Positions 43,584 through 52,983 of a DNA stretch of 64,000 nt are shown here, piece by piece. A program made the position numbers and the translations under genes. Origin of the DNA: Bosea sp. NBC_00550 (GTDB lineage: Bacteria > Pseudomonadota > Alphaproteobacteria > Rhizobiales > Beijerinckiaceae); assembly GCF_026020075.1 (NCBI RefSeq), contig NZ_CP102772.1, forward strand, positions 4,368,501-4,432,500, written 5' to 3'. The stretch's first letter is position 1, and each line of letters begins with the position of its first letter. The notes below the pieces were generated by a model. It worked only from the letters and a program-made list of their open reading frames with translations, was not told the origin of the DNA and did no database searches.

Positions 43584-45293
43584 TCACGCTTTTGGCTCAG
43601 GAACCAACCCGGCAGCGTTGACGGTTAGCGAGTTCAGCGCCGTGTAGCGTTCGATGGCACCGCGTGCGTTGAAGAGCAACCGGTCTGGGCCAAGCAACGT
43701 GTCCAGGCCTGCATGGCGAATGACCTCGAGCGCACCAGGGTTCAGGCCCACGAACCAGACTGTGACAGCCTGTTCTGCCATCCGTCTCTCGCCTTCCAGC
43801 AGCATCTGGAGGGCCGAATACTCGATGTCCGGAACGCGGCTGAGGTCGAGCGCGAGGACCCGCGGCTTATGCTGACCAACGAGAGCGGCGATCTGATCAA
43901 CCACATCCTGTGCATTGATGAAGAAGAGCCGCCCTTCCGGCCGCACGATCAACAATCCCTCGAAGGTTTCGTCATCGGGGTTTTCAGGTCCAAGAGGGCG
44001 GAGCACGTCGGCTCCACGCTTGCGGCCGATCACCGTAACCCGGGGGTGGAAAGTCTGGCTGGCCAGTCCGATCAGCGACAGGATGACCGCGATGACAATA
44101 CCCTGAAGGGTTCCAAAGATCAGGACGCCAAGGGTTGCGACAATCGCCCAGCGGAACTCCATCGTGCGCACTCGGCGAATGGCGTTGAACTCCGCCGGCT
44201 GGATAAGGGGAATTGAGTAGACGATGACGATGGCTGCCAGCGTGGCGTTCGGCAGGAGGCCGAGCAAAGGCGCGAACAGGAGCATGGTTGCAAGAGCTGC
44301 CGCCGCAGTCACCAGCGAGGCCGCCTGTGTTCGCCCGCCCGCTGCGCGAACAACGCCCGTTTGCGACGTGCCGCCGCCGCCCGGCATCGCGCCAAGCAAG
44401 GAGCCGACGAGATTGGCTGCGCCTGTCGCCACCAACTCTCGATTGGCATTGATCGGAGGATCGCGAGGGCGAACAAAAGCCCGGCCAGCCGCAATGGTTT
44501 CGGTGAAACTCATCAGGGCAATCCCGAACGCTCCCGGCAGCAGTTGCAGTGCGAGCGCAAGATTGGGAAGCGTCAACGACGGAAGGCCCTGCGGTATATG
44601 CCCCACGGTAGAGACGCCCTGAGCGCCCAGGTGAAAGATCCACGAGGCTGCGATCGCGCCGGCCACTGCGATGAGGGGGGCGGGCGAATGCGGCTTGAGA
44701 AGCTCCATCCCGATCAGGACGATCACAGTCGCCGCCGCTACCGCGACAGTCAGCAGTGACGCCTCCGGAAGCGCGCGCACGACGCTCAGAATGTCGGCAA
44801 AGAAGGACTGTTTTGTGATGTGCACTCCGAAGAGCTTGGGCGCCTGGTCCAGCAGGATTACGAGGCCGATGCCGGCCTTGAAACCTGTGAGTACCGGCGC
44901 GGAGATGAAATTGGCGACGAAGCCTAGGCGCAGGAGCCTGGCGAGAAGCAACAAGGCGCCAACCAGGGCCGTCAGCGTCGCCGTCGCGGCGAGCAGCTTG
45001 GTCGGGTCGCCGTCCGGGACCACTGCACCGAGTTGGGCGCCAGTGAGGATAGCAAGCGTGGTGGTGGAACTGACGCTGAGTACGCGGGAGGAGCCGAGCA
45101 ATCCGTAGACGGCCATCGGCACGAGGGAGGTGTAGAGACCAACCTGTACGGGCAGGCCCGCCACGGTGGCGTAGGCCATGGCCTTGGGCAGCACGACGGC
45201 GGCCGCGGTAAGCCCCGCGACGACGTCGAAGCGGAGCCCGCCAGCATTCGAGTCGTTCCCGTGCATCGAAGCAGCCTGCATTGACACCGCCAT
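43584..45293 (-). CDS. SulP-family anion transporter with STAS domain
   Basis: 569 aa from the ATG at 45293; other in-frame ATGs follow 4 and 9 codons later, and the only earlier start codon is a TTG. It has 10-12 membrane segments beginning DVVAGLTAAAVVLPKAMAYA, the SulP signature with its conserved early Gly/Pro residues, then GLYTSLVPMAVYGLLGSSR. The C-terminal cytoplasmic STAS domain (about residues 450-555) contains RVLALDLSRVPDIEYSALQ. Family members import sulfate, bicarbonate or dicarboxylates. The substrate is not resolvable here, and no sulfate-assimilation genes are nearby. Confidence 0.92.
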   Translation of the reverse strand: MAVSMQAASMHGNDSNAGGLRFDVVAGLTAAAVVLPKAMAYATVAGLPVQVGLYTSLVPMAVYGLLGSSRVLSVSSTTTLAILTGAQLGAVVPDGDPTKLLAATATLTALVGALLLLARLLRLGFVANFISAPVLTGFKAGIGLVILLDQAPKLFGVHITKQSFFADILSVVRALPEASLLTVAVAAATVIVLIGMELLKPHSPAPLIAVAGAIAASWIFHLGAQGVSTVGHIPQGLPSLTLPNLALALQLLPGAFGIALMSFTETIAAGRAFVRPRDPPINANRELVATGAANLVGSLLGAMPGGGGTSQTGVVRAAGGRTQAASLVTAAAALATMLLFAPLLGLLPNATLAAIVIVYSIPLIQPAEFNAIRRVRTMEFRWAIVATLGVLIFGTLQGIVIAVILSLIGLASQTFHPRVTVIGRKRGADVLRPLGPENPDDETFEGLLIVRPEGRLFFINAQDVVDQIAALVGQHKPRVLALDLSRVPDIEYSALQMLLEGERRMAEQAVTVWFVGLNPGALEVIRHAGLDTLLGPDRLLFNARGAIERYTALNSLTVNAAGLVPEPKA

Positions 45294-45458
45294 CGCATAA
45301 GCTCGAAAGCTTGAAATACGCAAAGGGAGCCGAGCATCCTGACTAAAACCGCCGCCAACGTCTACTGCAGTACTTCAACCTAGCTTTTACGCGCACTTCA
45401 GGAGACCTGCTCCGTCGTATGAAATCGGCTCCAACGAGGTAGCCGGCCTTCCACCGCA

Positions 45459-47099
45459 TCAGAGTTGCGAGTCGATCGGCAGGAGCTTCAACAGGTCCGC
45501 GCCGAGACGCCGGCGGAAGCGGGTCTCGGGCTCGTCGCGATAATGGACGCTTTGCCCATCCCGCGCCGTCTCCCAGACGATGCCGCCATTCGGGGCAAGA
45601 AGAACGCGGTAGCTGTTGGCGGGCACGACGCCCGTGGCCATGTAGGCGACCAGCCTTTCCGCCAGCTCCGGGCTCTCGATATAGAGCCCGGCTTCGGTGT
45701 TGATCACGGCGGAGCGCGGATCGAGGTTGAAGCTGCCGATGAACACAGCCTCGCGGTCGAAGGCCATGGCCTTGGCGTGCAAGGCTGCGGGTGACCGGCC
45801 GGAACGGAGCGACCAGCCCGGCCGGTAGGCGTCGGTATCCGGGCGCAGCTCGTAGAGCTCCATGCCGTTCTCCAGCAGCCGCCTGCGGGTCTTGGCGTAG
45901 CCTGAATGCGCCGGCAGCATGTCGTTCGAAGCCAGCGAATTGGTCAACACGCGCACCCGGACATTGCGCTGGTGCAGCGCCTTGACGGTTGCCTGCGCCC
46001 TGGCGGGCAGAACGAAATACGGCGTCTCGACCAGCAGTTCTTGCTTCAGCTCGGCGACCCGCCCGCGGATGAACGCAACCACATGGTCGCTCTCGATGCC
46101 CGGCGCGATGGTTTCCGGATCGTCGGCGATGACCCGGCCCTGTGCCCAGACGAGATTATCGCGAAGCTCCGCGCTCTGGGCCGCCAGTTCGTCGAGGTCC
46201 TGGTCGATCGGATAAGGGTATTTGGCCGCGTCGATCTCCCCGCGCAGGCGAATGAGGATGGCATCGAGATCGGCAGCGCCATAACTGCGCTCGACGAGCG
46301 CCGCGATCGGCACGGCCGACGGGCTGTTCCAGAACCGGTCGAAGACATCGGACAGATTGCGGACGACGGGCCCGACCGCCAAAACGTCCAGATCGCGATA
46401 ATTGGCGATCGTGTTCACGCCATAATAGATGTCACCGATATTGCGGCCGCCCACGATCGCCGCAGCATTGTCGGCAACCATCAGCTTGTTGTGCATGCGG
46501 CGGTTCAACCGGCCGAAATCGACGATGTAATCAAGCGCTGACCAGCGCCGATTTGCCACCGGATTGAACAGGCGGATCTCGACATTGGGGTGAGCGTCGA
46601 GCGCGGCCTTGACGGCATCGCTGGCCTTGTAGAAAGCGTCGTCGACGAGAAGACGGACCCTGACTCCGCGATCGGCCGCCTTCATCACGCTATCGACGAT
46701 GATCCGACCGGTGATATCGCCGTCCCAGGAATAATACTGCATGTCGAGACTGCGCTCGGCCATGTCGGCAAGCGCGAGACGGGCGATGAAGGCCTCGCGC
46801 CCGTGGATCAGGAGGCTGAAGCCGGAGAGGCCGGGATGCTCGGCGGCGGCCGCGCCGAAGGATTGTCCCAGCCTGGTCGAAGCGGGATCCCCGAACGCCG
46901 TCGATGCGCTGCGCTGATCGTCGGACCAAGGGCGGGCGGCACGGCCGTTGAGAACCCGTCCCAGCCAATTCACGATCCTGCGTGGGATTGCGCGCGCGCC
47001 CGGTGACCGAGGCCGGACCGCCCCCGCAAAACGGCCGGTTCCCAATGGATCGGAGCGTATCGGGCTGGGCTTTTCGCGGCGCATGGTGCTCTCCACCAT
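45459..47099 (-). CDS. Phospholipase D-family / cardiolipin synthase-like protein
   Basis: 546 aa with two HKD catalytic motifs: MHNKLMVADNAAAIVGGRN (about residue 200) and LHAKAMAFDREAVFIGSFN (about 438). The region LDMQYYSWDGDITGRII before motif 1 is typical of ClsC/YmdC-type cardiolipin synthases and related phosphatidyltransferases. The N-terminal 85 residues are basic and contain no clear cleavable signal or transmembrane helix. The two motifs would combine into one active site that hydrolyses or transfers phosphatidyl groups. It is divergent from the DUF2252 gene. Membrane-lipid remodelling is the likely role. Confidence 0.88.
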   Translation of the reverse strand: MVESTMRREKPSPIRSDPLGTGRFAGAVRPRSPGARAIPRRIVNWLGRVLNGRAARPWSDDQRSASTAFGDPASTRLGQSFGAAAAEHPGLSGFSLLIHGREAFIARLALADMAERSLDMQYYSWDGDITGRIIVDSVMKAADRGVRVRLLVDDAFYKASDAVKAALDAHPNVEIRLFNPVANRRWSALDYIVDFGRLNRRMHNKLMVADNAAAIVGGRNIGDIYYGVNTIANYRDLDVLAVGPVVRNLSDVFDRFWNSPSAVPIAALVERSYGAADLDAILIRLRGEIDAAKYPYPIDQDLDELAAQSAELRDNLVWAQGRVIADDPETIAPGIESDHVVAFIRGRVAELKQELLVETPYFVLPARAQATVKALHQRNVRVRVLTNSLASNDMLPAHSGYAKTRRRLLENGMELYELRPDTDAYRPGWSLRSGRSPAALHAKAMAFDREAVFIGSFNLDPRSAVINTEAGLYIESPELAERLVAYMATGVVPANSYRVLLAPNGGIVWETARDGQSVHYRDEPETRFRRRLGADLLKLLPIDSQL

Positions 47100-47370
47100 C
47101 CCTCGCTGGCAGACAAGCGCGGCCTAGGCAATCCGTCAAGCACAAGCCGCGGGCAAGTGGGTTCGGGCCGGAAAATCGGGGCCGATGCCGCGGAGGATGC
47201 CCAGGCCGGCGCGGCGGTCGTCGCGCCCGGCCCGCCCCCCGCAGCAGGGGACGGCGCGCGCCACGATCCGACAATTCGGTGACATCATGGCCTCAAAGCC
47301 TGTTCTCGAACGCGCAAAAAGGCGTACGTTACGCAAAGATTGCGCCGGCTATTTCCTGTGTGGGGGCCTC

Positions 47371-48840
47371 ATGTCTGCAAGATCGGAGAGGCTCGCGTCG
47401 CCGAAGAGGTCGCAGCTGGAGGTCGTTCACGGCGCCAGCGCCGACGCGATCCCTACCAATCAGCCGCCACCCAACGAATTCACGCAAGAGATGTCGTTGG
47501 CGGAGCGGATGAAGGCCGGGAAGGCGCTCCGTGATCGCGTTTCGCGCCCACAGCACAGGACATGGGCGCCTAATGGAAGCCGCCCCGACCCGCTCGCCCT
47601 CCTGCAGGCTGCCGATGCCGATCGCATTCCCGAACTCGTTCCCATCCGCTATGGGCGCATGCTGCAGTCGCCCTTCGCGTTCTACCGGGGGTCGGCCGGC
47701 ATCATGGCGGCCGATCTCAGCACCACGCCGAACACCGGAATGCAGGTGCAGGCCTGCGGCGACTGCCACCTGATGAATTTCGGGGGCTTTGCCACGCCCG
47801 AACGCAACATCCTCTTCGACATCAATGATTTCGACGAGACTCTTCCGGCCCCCTGGGAGTGGGACATCAAGCGGCTTGCGACCTCGTTCGTCCTCGCAGC
47901 CCGGTCGATCGGATTGCCGGCCAGGACGGCGCGTGACACCGCCATCGCCTGCGTGCGCAGCTACCGCAGGCACCTTGCCACTTACGCGGAAATGCATCCG
48001 CTCGACGTCTGGTACGCGCGCGTCACCGGTGACGATCTCGTCTCCCTGGCGCCAGCGCGAGAACGTGGCCGGATCCAGAAGCGGATCGCGAAAGCGGCCC
48101 AGCAGGACGGCTCTGAAACTGATTTTCCCAAGATCACGGACATGGTGGGCGGCCGCATCCGCATTCGCGACATGCCGCCCCTGATCTACCATCCCGAGGG
48201 ATCGCGTGGTCCGGATTTCGAGGAGCAGTTGAAGCGGATCTTCCGCGATTACCGGGAGACCCTGTCAGAGGACCGTCGCGTCCTGCTCGACCGCTATCAT
48301 CTGGTGGACGCAGCCATCAAGGTCGTTGGCGTCGGCAGCGTCGGGCGCCGCTGCTGGGTTGTCCTGATGATGTCGTCCTGCAACGACCCCTTGTTCCTGC
48401 AGTTCAAGGAGGCGGTGACCTCGGTGCTGGAGCCCTATGCCGGCACAAGCGCCTATTCCCAGCACGGCCAGCGTGTCGTCGTCGGGCAGCGCCTGATGCA
48501 GCCTGCGTCGGATCTGTTCCTTGGCTGGGTCACCGCCGAGCTTTCGGGCAAGCAGTTCTATGTGCGCCAGTTGCGTGATGCCAAGATCAAGCCGCTTGTC
48601 GTGACCTTCGACGCGGAGCTGCTCCTGAGCTACGCCCTCGCCTGCGGCTGGGTGCTGGCGCGCGCCCATGCTGTCGCCGGCAACGCTGCCGGCATCAGCG
48701 GCTATCTCGGATCGAACGACCAGTTCGACGAGGCCCTGGGGGATTTCTCCGTGAGCTATGCCGACCAGGCCGAGCGCGATCATGCCGCCCTCAAGGCCGC
48801 CGTGCGCCAGGGCAAGGTCAAGGCCTATCTGGACGCCTAG
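47371..48840 (+). CDS. DUF2252 family protein
   Basis: 489 aa from the ATG at 47371; the frame is open from 47185, but the extra residues are basic and non-conserved. Family blocks are easy to see: PIRYGRMLQSPFAFYRGSA, CGDCHLMNFGGFATPERNI, FDINDFDETLPAPWEWDIKR and VGSVGRRCWVVLM. The GDCHLxNFG and DxNDFD motifs resemble the catalytic loop and metal site of aminoglycoside-phosphotransferase/kinase-like folds, so an atypical kinase activity has been suspected. The real substrate is unknown. It ends next to a transposase remnant. Confidence 0.88.
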   Translation: MSARSERLASPKRSQLEVVHGASADAIPTNQPPPNEFTQEMSLAERMKAGKALRDRVSRPQHRTWAPNGSRPDPLALLQAADADRIPELVPIRYGRMLQSPFAFYRGSAGIMAADLSTTPNTGMQVQACGDCHLMNFGGFATPERNILFDINDFDETLPAPWEWDIKRLATSFVLAARSIGLPARTARDTAIACVRSYRRHLATYAEMHPLDVWYARVTGDDLVSLAPARERGRIQKRIAKAAQQDGSETDFPKITDMVGGRIRIRDMPPLIYHPEGSRGPDFEEQLKRIFRDYRETLSEDRRVLLDRYHLVDAAIKVVGVGSVGRRCWVVLMMSSCNDPLFLQFKEAVTSVLEPYAGTSAYSQHGQRVVVGQRLMQPASDLFLGWVTAELSGKQFYVRQLRDAKIKPLVVTFDAELLLSYALACGWVLARAHAVAGNAAGISGYLGSNDQFDEALGDFSVSYADQAERDHAALKAAVRQGKVKAYLDA

Positions 48841-48960
48841 CCCGCCAGCGCGACGATCTCCTCGGGCTTGTGCTTCTTCTGCGCCATAGCGACATCCTGC
48901 CAAGCCTCAAAAGCCTGTTTCACGGAGGGTCGTTTTTCAGGGGCAGGCCAAGCTGCGGCA
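48841..48960 (-). pseudogene. 5' remnant of an IS3-family transposase (orfA start) with its left end
   Basis: From an ATG at 48887 the minus strand reads MAQKKHKPEEIVALAG and stops. The first 13 residues match the classic start of IS3-group OrfA (MxxKxHxPEEIV), after which the gene is lost. Upstream (to about 48955) the DNA ctgcccctgaaaaacgaccc resembles the left end of ISRj2-like elements. It abuts the DUF2252 stop codon and is a truncated, immobile relic. Confidence 0.6.
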
Positions 48961-48981
48961 TGGGGATTGGCGGGGTGAACC

Positions 48982-49314
48982 TTATTTCTTGTCGATAGAA
49001 TCGATCTCCGTCGCGCGGAGTGCCTCGACGCTGACTGCCGCGACAAGCCCGGTCAGAACGATGCCGGAGAATCCAATGAAGATGGCGAGCACGCGCGAGC
49101 TGAAATGTTTGGGCGCAAAATCTCCGTAACCGATCGTAAGTCCGGTGACGAACGTGAAGTAGAGCGCTTCGCCCATCCTCCAATCCTCGATGCGTCCGAT
49201 CACCAAGCCAATCGCGGCCATGACAACCACGACTCCGGACAGAATTGGCCCGACCACACGGAATTGTTGCGCGAAGGCGAAGAAAAAGGCGCGCCGTTTC
49301 TCTTTGGGTTCCAT
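48982..49314 (-). CDS. Small two-transmembrane potassium channel (ion_trans_2)
   Basis: 110 aa from the ATG at 49314; a TTG 9 codons earlier is less likely. Two membrane helices (about 20-40 and 78-98) flank a pore loop with the K+ selectivity filter TIGYGDFAP (about residue 61-69). It has no voltage-sensor or RCK domain, so it is a minimal KcsA-like pore subunit that must assemble as a tetramer. The pore helix LYFTFVTGLTIGYGD is canonical. It may help with osmotic or membrane-potential control. The surrounding genes do not indicate a specific pathway. Confidence 0.87.
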   Translation of the reverse strand: MEPKEKRRAFFFAFAQQFRVVGPILSGVVVVMAAIGLVIGRIEDWRMGEALYFTFVTGLTIGYGDFAPKHFSSRVLAIFIGFSGIVLTGLVAAVSVEALRATEIDSIDKK

Positions 49315-49837
49315 CGGATCAGACCCCGTAAAATTGGGCAAACAGACCGGTCGAGAAAGACTACCGCCACTCGGTGAATCGGAGGGCGTCCATGAGCGAG
49401 GCGCCGCAAGCCTGAACTGTCTAGTGATTGTATTCGCTGGTCAAGGATGCCGTTTCGCATAGACTAAGACAACCGCACGATGATGGGGGGCCGTCGGCGC
49501 TCTGACGAGCGTGTTGGAGAGCGTTTGACTTTTCGTCAGCCGCTAGGCGAGTCGGACGCGCATCATCCGGCGCAAGAGTTGCGTCTGTCGTGAGAAAGCC
49601 GCGGCAGGCCCAATGCCCTGTTTACAGGGCTTACATTCATTGTACTGTGTATTGCGTCGCAGAAGAGCCAAGATGGTCGGCCAATCTGACGGGCAGGAAT
49701 CTAGAGCTTTTGCCCCGCTGAGCCGACCGGAGATCCAGCCCATTCTCCTCGCAACTCCAACCTGATCCAGAATGGTTGGGCTGACGACCGTACATCGCGC
49801 CGGCTCTTGCAGGGAACTCAATACGGGGGGCAGGTCG
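49315..49837. other. Intergenic region between channel gene and AI-2E-type permease gene
   Basis: About 520 bp. A small hairpin gccctg-ttta-cagggc lies at 49613-49628 without a T-tract. I see no convincing gene; open frames on either strand have no ribosome-binding sites. Confidence 0.35.
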
Positions 49838-50902
49838 ATGGACGAGAAGGCTCCAAACCGTGGTCGCTCATCGACCATGATCGATAATGCCATTCGGGTC
49901 GGTCTGGTTGCCCTGCTGGTCTATGCCTGCGCACGGATCGTGCTTCCCTTCGCATTCCTTTTGATCTGGTCGGCGATCCTCGCAGTGATCCTCTATCCGC
50001 TCCATCTGCGCTTGATGCCGCGGCTGGGAAATCGTGGATCGGCGCTTTTGATCGGGCTTATTGGCGTCGTCTTGATGCTGGGCCCGATGGTGATTGCGGT
50101 GACGTCGCTTGCGACGACGCTCTATTCGCTGATCTCGACCTTGCAGAGCCAGGACATTTCCATTCCACAGCCACCACTATGGCTCGATGGCACCCCCTTG
50201 ATCGGCAAGAAACTAACGGAGATCTGGGCACTCGTCGCCTCCAACTTGCCCGCGGCGCTGGCAAAGTACGGTCACCTGCTCAGCGGGCCCTTGGCGTGGC
50301 TGGCTACGTTTGCTGGTGGCCTTGCCGTTGGCGAACTCTCATTCGTACTGTCCTTCGCGATTGCCGGGGTGCTCATTCTCTACGGGAAGGAGGCCGCAAC
50401 GTTCGCTCATCGTCTGTTGACACGCGTCACAGGGAGCAACGAGCGCGCGGAGCAACTGGTCACGCTGACCGCAGCCACGATCCGCGGCGTGGGGCTCGGC
50501 GTGGTTGGCGTGGCTCTGATCCAGTCATCGCTGTTAGGCCTGGGCTTCTTCGCCATCGGAATTCAGGCAGCCGGCCCCTTGACGCTTATTGCGCTCATCT
50601 TGGGTATCATGCAGGTGCCGCTGATTTTGCTGACGCTGCCTGTGGTCGGCTATGTCTTCATTCACGAGGCAACGCAGCCAGCGGTCATCTTTCTGATCTG
50701 GAATATCGGCGTCGGTCTCGGCGATAATATTCTCAGACCATTGATGCTCGGCAGAGGGCTGAATGTGCCGATGCCGGTCATTCTGATGGGTGTCATCGGC
50801 GGCATGATCGTCGACGGGCTCCTCGGGCTATTTGTCGGGCCCGTGCTTCTGGCCGTCAGCTACGTGTTGCTGCTGGAATGGCTGCAGCAACACCCGGTGT
50901 GA
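49838..50902 (+). CDS. AI-2E family (PerM/UPF0118) transporter
   Basis: 354 aa from the ATG at 49838, preceded by a G-rich ribosome-binding site. It has about eight hydrophobic segments. The paired N-terminal helices (LVALLVYACARIVLPFAFLL; IWSAILAVILYPLHLRL) and the C-terminal blocks GLGDNILRPLMLGRGLNVPM and GLLGLFVGPVLLAVSYVL are family hallmarks. Homologues have been linked to autoinducer-2 export or, in halophiles, to Na+/H+ exchange; neither can be claimed here. It stands alone on its strand. Confidence 0.9.
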   Translation: MDEKAPNRGRSSTMIDNAIRVGLVALLVYACARIVLPFAFLLIWSAILAVILYPLHLRLMPRLGNRGSALLIGLIGVVLMLGPMVIAVTSLATTLYSLISTLQSQDISIPQPPLWLDGTPLIGKKLTEIWALVASNLPAALAKYGHLLSGPLAWLATFAGGLAVGELSFVLSFAIAGVLILYGKEAATFAHRLLTRVTGSNERAEQLVTLTAATIRGVGLGVVGVALIQSSLLGLGFFAIGIQAAGPLTLIALILGIMQVPLILLTLPVVGYVFIHEATQPAVIFLIWNIGVGLGDNILRPLMLGRGLNVPMPVILMGVIGGMIVDGLLGLFVGPVLLAVSYVLLLEWLQQHPV

Positions 50903-50958
50903 ATCGCGTCGTTCCGGGTCCTTGTGTCGTCTTACCTCGATCGTGGGCAGCACTGCAC

Positions 50959-51115
50959 ATGCGCCTGACGGGCTCCGTGAAAGGCCGCGCATCACGGCGC
51001 CGTGAGATACCGGACTATCTCACGGTCGCGATGGTGATGCTCCTCGTCGTAGCGGTGCTGACGGTTGGCACCATCTTCTTCCGCCTCCATACATTGCCGG
51101 AGCGAATGGCGCTGA
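50959..51115 (+). pseudogene. Fragment of a small inner-membrane protein gene
   Basis: From the ATG at 50959 the frame gives PDYLTVAMVMLLVVAVLTVG, then TIFFRLHTLPERMA, a membrane helix plus a HxLPERM motif that I recall from a conserved roughly 100-aa hypothetical protein of Hyphomicrobiales. After PERMA the reading becomes unrelated, so only the N-terminal half is kept. Recognition is from memory and needs a database search. Confidence 0.35.
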
Positions 51116-51229
51116 TCTGGATGTGCTGCACACCTCATGTACTCAGGTACAATGTTCGCGCCGCTGCGATAGTGACAGGGTTGATAGTTGCGAGCGCTTG
51201 TTTTCCTCAAAATCCTGGGGACACCCAAA

Positions 51230-51472
51230 ATGACAAAGATGAAACTTGCCGTATTCGCTATGGCCACGGCCGGCATCGCCTTCACTGGCCTTGCCGCGAC
51301 AACGAAAACCGCAAATGCCGTCGTTTATTGCACCTATATCGGTTACCCCAGTGGGTGCATCGCGCGGCCCGGCGTGCGTCTGGTCGCTCGGCCCGGCGGG
51401 GTTGGCGCTGTCACCGCGCCTCGTCCGGGAAATCGCAATGGCGGTGTCAACAGGGTCGGCGTTCGCCGCTGA
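51230..51472 (+). CDS. Small secreted protein with GCIARP motif
   Basis: 80 aa from the ATG at 51230 (GGGGA 8 nt upstream). A clear signal peptide ends near ATTKTANA, followed by VVYCTYIGYPSGCIARPGVR, then a Gly/Arg/Val-rich tail. The VVYC...GCxARPG pattern is familiar from short exported proteins of unknown function in Hyphomicrobiales. Two cysteines 11 residues apart could form a disulfide in the periplasm. No function can be assigned. Confidence 0.65.
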   Translation: MTKMKLAVFAMATAGIAFTGLAATTKTANAVVYCTYIGYPSGCIARPGVRLVARPGGVGAVTAPRPGNRNGGVNRVGVRR

Positions 51473-52028
51473 CGCCTGGCGGCGACCGAGCCGCGTTGCA
51501 GCGCTCTGAGATCAGGCCGCTGGCAGCCTGGGCGCATGCTCGTAACGTGGTGGGCCCGAGCGGGTAGCCCTTTCGCATGGCTGCGTTGCCGCCGGCCGCT
51601 GATGCCAGAAGCAATTCCGCCGGCGCGACCTGACAGCATCGGACTGAATATCGTATTCAGTCCGATGCTGCAGCGCTTTGTTTTTGAATCAGCTTTCCCA
51701 AAAATCGCACTCCACTTTTCGGACCGGCGCTCTGGTCGCGAGCATCCGCGTCTTCGGCTCGCTGCCGGCCTCAATGAAGCCGGCAGCGAGTGCGTTCGCG
51801 AAAGTTGCCGCCGTTCTGGAGCGTTCCGCGACGGAAGCGGCCGCCCAGTGGCTTTTCCGGCTGAATGTGGCTTATCGAGTACGGCTTTGCCGCTAGTGCG
51901 TTCGAAGCATGGTTTCGCCCCGGCGCTTTCGCTCTCGCCTTTCGGGGGGCTCGCCAACGCGCCATGTCCGAACAAGTGAGTTGAACGGTCAGGACGCTCA
52001 GTGCCGATGCGACAGTTCGGTCGCTCAC
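51473..52028. other. Non-coding stretch with repeats
   Basis: About 560 bp without a supported gene. It holds the long perfect hairpin at 51634-51670 and, right after it (51695-51732), a degenerate copy of the rhizobial-type palindrome seen at 30720-30744. Open frames here lack ribosome-binding sites and family resemblance. Confidence 0.4.
51634..51670. repeat. Perfect 17-bp inverted repeat with 3-nt loop
   Basis: The arm cagcatcggactgaata at 51634-51650 is followed by tcg and its exact reverse complement at 51654-51670. Seventeen matching pairs with no mismatch are far beyond chance for this length. The right side is followed by a T-rich run (gctttgtttttg) after 8 bases, so a terminator, a protein-binding site or the tip of a mobile miniature element are all possible. 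Confidence 0.8.
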
Positions 52029-52259
52029 TCAGTTTCGGCGCTCTTCACGCCTCGTCGTGCGGCCAGTACGCCGATCAGTGCGTCGAACGTCCCGTCCAGT
52101 GCGCCGATCCCCGCGTCGTTCCATGCCGCTGGTTTGAGCTTGGGATTGCGATGCCGTCAAAACCGCAGCAGCCCCCGCGAAGGCCAAGGTGACCGCCGAC
52201 CACAAGAAGAAAAGGCCGCGTCGACGTGTCGTCCCTGCCGAGTTCAAGAATTCGCTCAT
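52029..52259 (-). CDS. Small exported Arg-rich repeat protein
   Basis: 76 aa from the ATG at 52259, with a strong AGGAG 7 nt upstream. Residues 14-42 form a signal or membrane segment (FFLWSAVTLAFAGAAAVL) with a possible cleavage site after SQSQA. The rest is short Arg-rich repeats (MERRGDRRTGRDVRRTDRRT). Proteins of this build are common small periplasmic unknowns in Hyphomicrobiales. The good ribosome-binding site and coherent composition make it a real gene despite its size. Confidence 0.6.
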   Translation of the reverse strand: MSEFLNSAGTTRRRGLFFLWSAVTLAFAGAAAVLTASQSQAQTSGMERRGDRRTGRDVRRTDRRTGRTTRREERRN

Positions 52260-52983
52260 GGCCGGTCTCCTCGGGTTCAATGAACCGCTTTCCCGCCCCC
52301 TCGCCCCTCCAGACCGACGTGCTTGAAGCCCTCACCTGCGATGGCAAACCACGGCGAGAAGCTATCCGCGTCACTCATGGATCGCTGACTATTGGCCTTT
52401 AAGGCGCATTACACAAGGCGGATTGGTCGCGTTCAAAACACGCCGACGGCGCTCACTTTCTGGTCCAGGGCCCAAGGGGCTTGCGCACGAGGTCAAATCA
52501 GAGCCGGTTCTGATCAGCCCGCCCGCTGCTCCATATAGCGCGTAGTCGAACCATTCGATGAAGTTTCCGATCGCCGCCGTCATACGGCGCGCCGGACACG
52601 GCGTCCTGCACCCTCTCCGCGTCGCATCTGTCGGATTCGCGAGCGGTACTCCGACGGCAGCGATGACCTATGCGCTGCTCTTCATGGTCGCGCGAGGCAG
52701 TGATGAGCACGTTGATCTCCGTGACGTAGAGCTTCCGGGACTGGGCCTTTTCAGACTCTCGGAACGCCAGCTCTTGGGCAGTCTGGTTTGCTAGTCGAGC
52801 GCGGCCGCCCTCTCCTGCAGCGAGGGATCGCGGCTCACACCCTTCACATCCTTCGCGCACGGCCGCCAAGGGCGTATTCTAGCTTCGCTCCCGGCGCTGC
52901 CGGATCTGCGAGGCCATGTCGCGCGTTATGGCGATGCGGAGCCCCGCAGCCGGAGTTGGGGCCGGCTCTCAGGAGAGAACGCG
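52260..52983. other. Region of decayed genes upstream of phenylalanine hydroxylase
   Basis: About 720 bp without an intact gene. It contains the transporter remnant described at 52510-52589 and, just before 52984, a good ribosome-binding site (AGGAGAG) for the hydroxylase gene. Otherwise I see nothing assignable. Confidence 0.35.
52510..52589 (-). pseudogene. Remnant of an MHS/MFS metabolite transporter N-terminus
   Basis: The minus strand reads RRMTAAIGNFIEWFDYALYG, which is the highly conserved first membrane helix of metabolite:H+ symporters (ProP/KgtP type). The match ends after a few more residues, and no further transporter sequence follows, so only a short 5' fragment survives. Confidence 0.5.
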
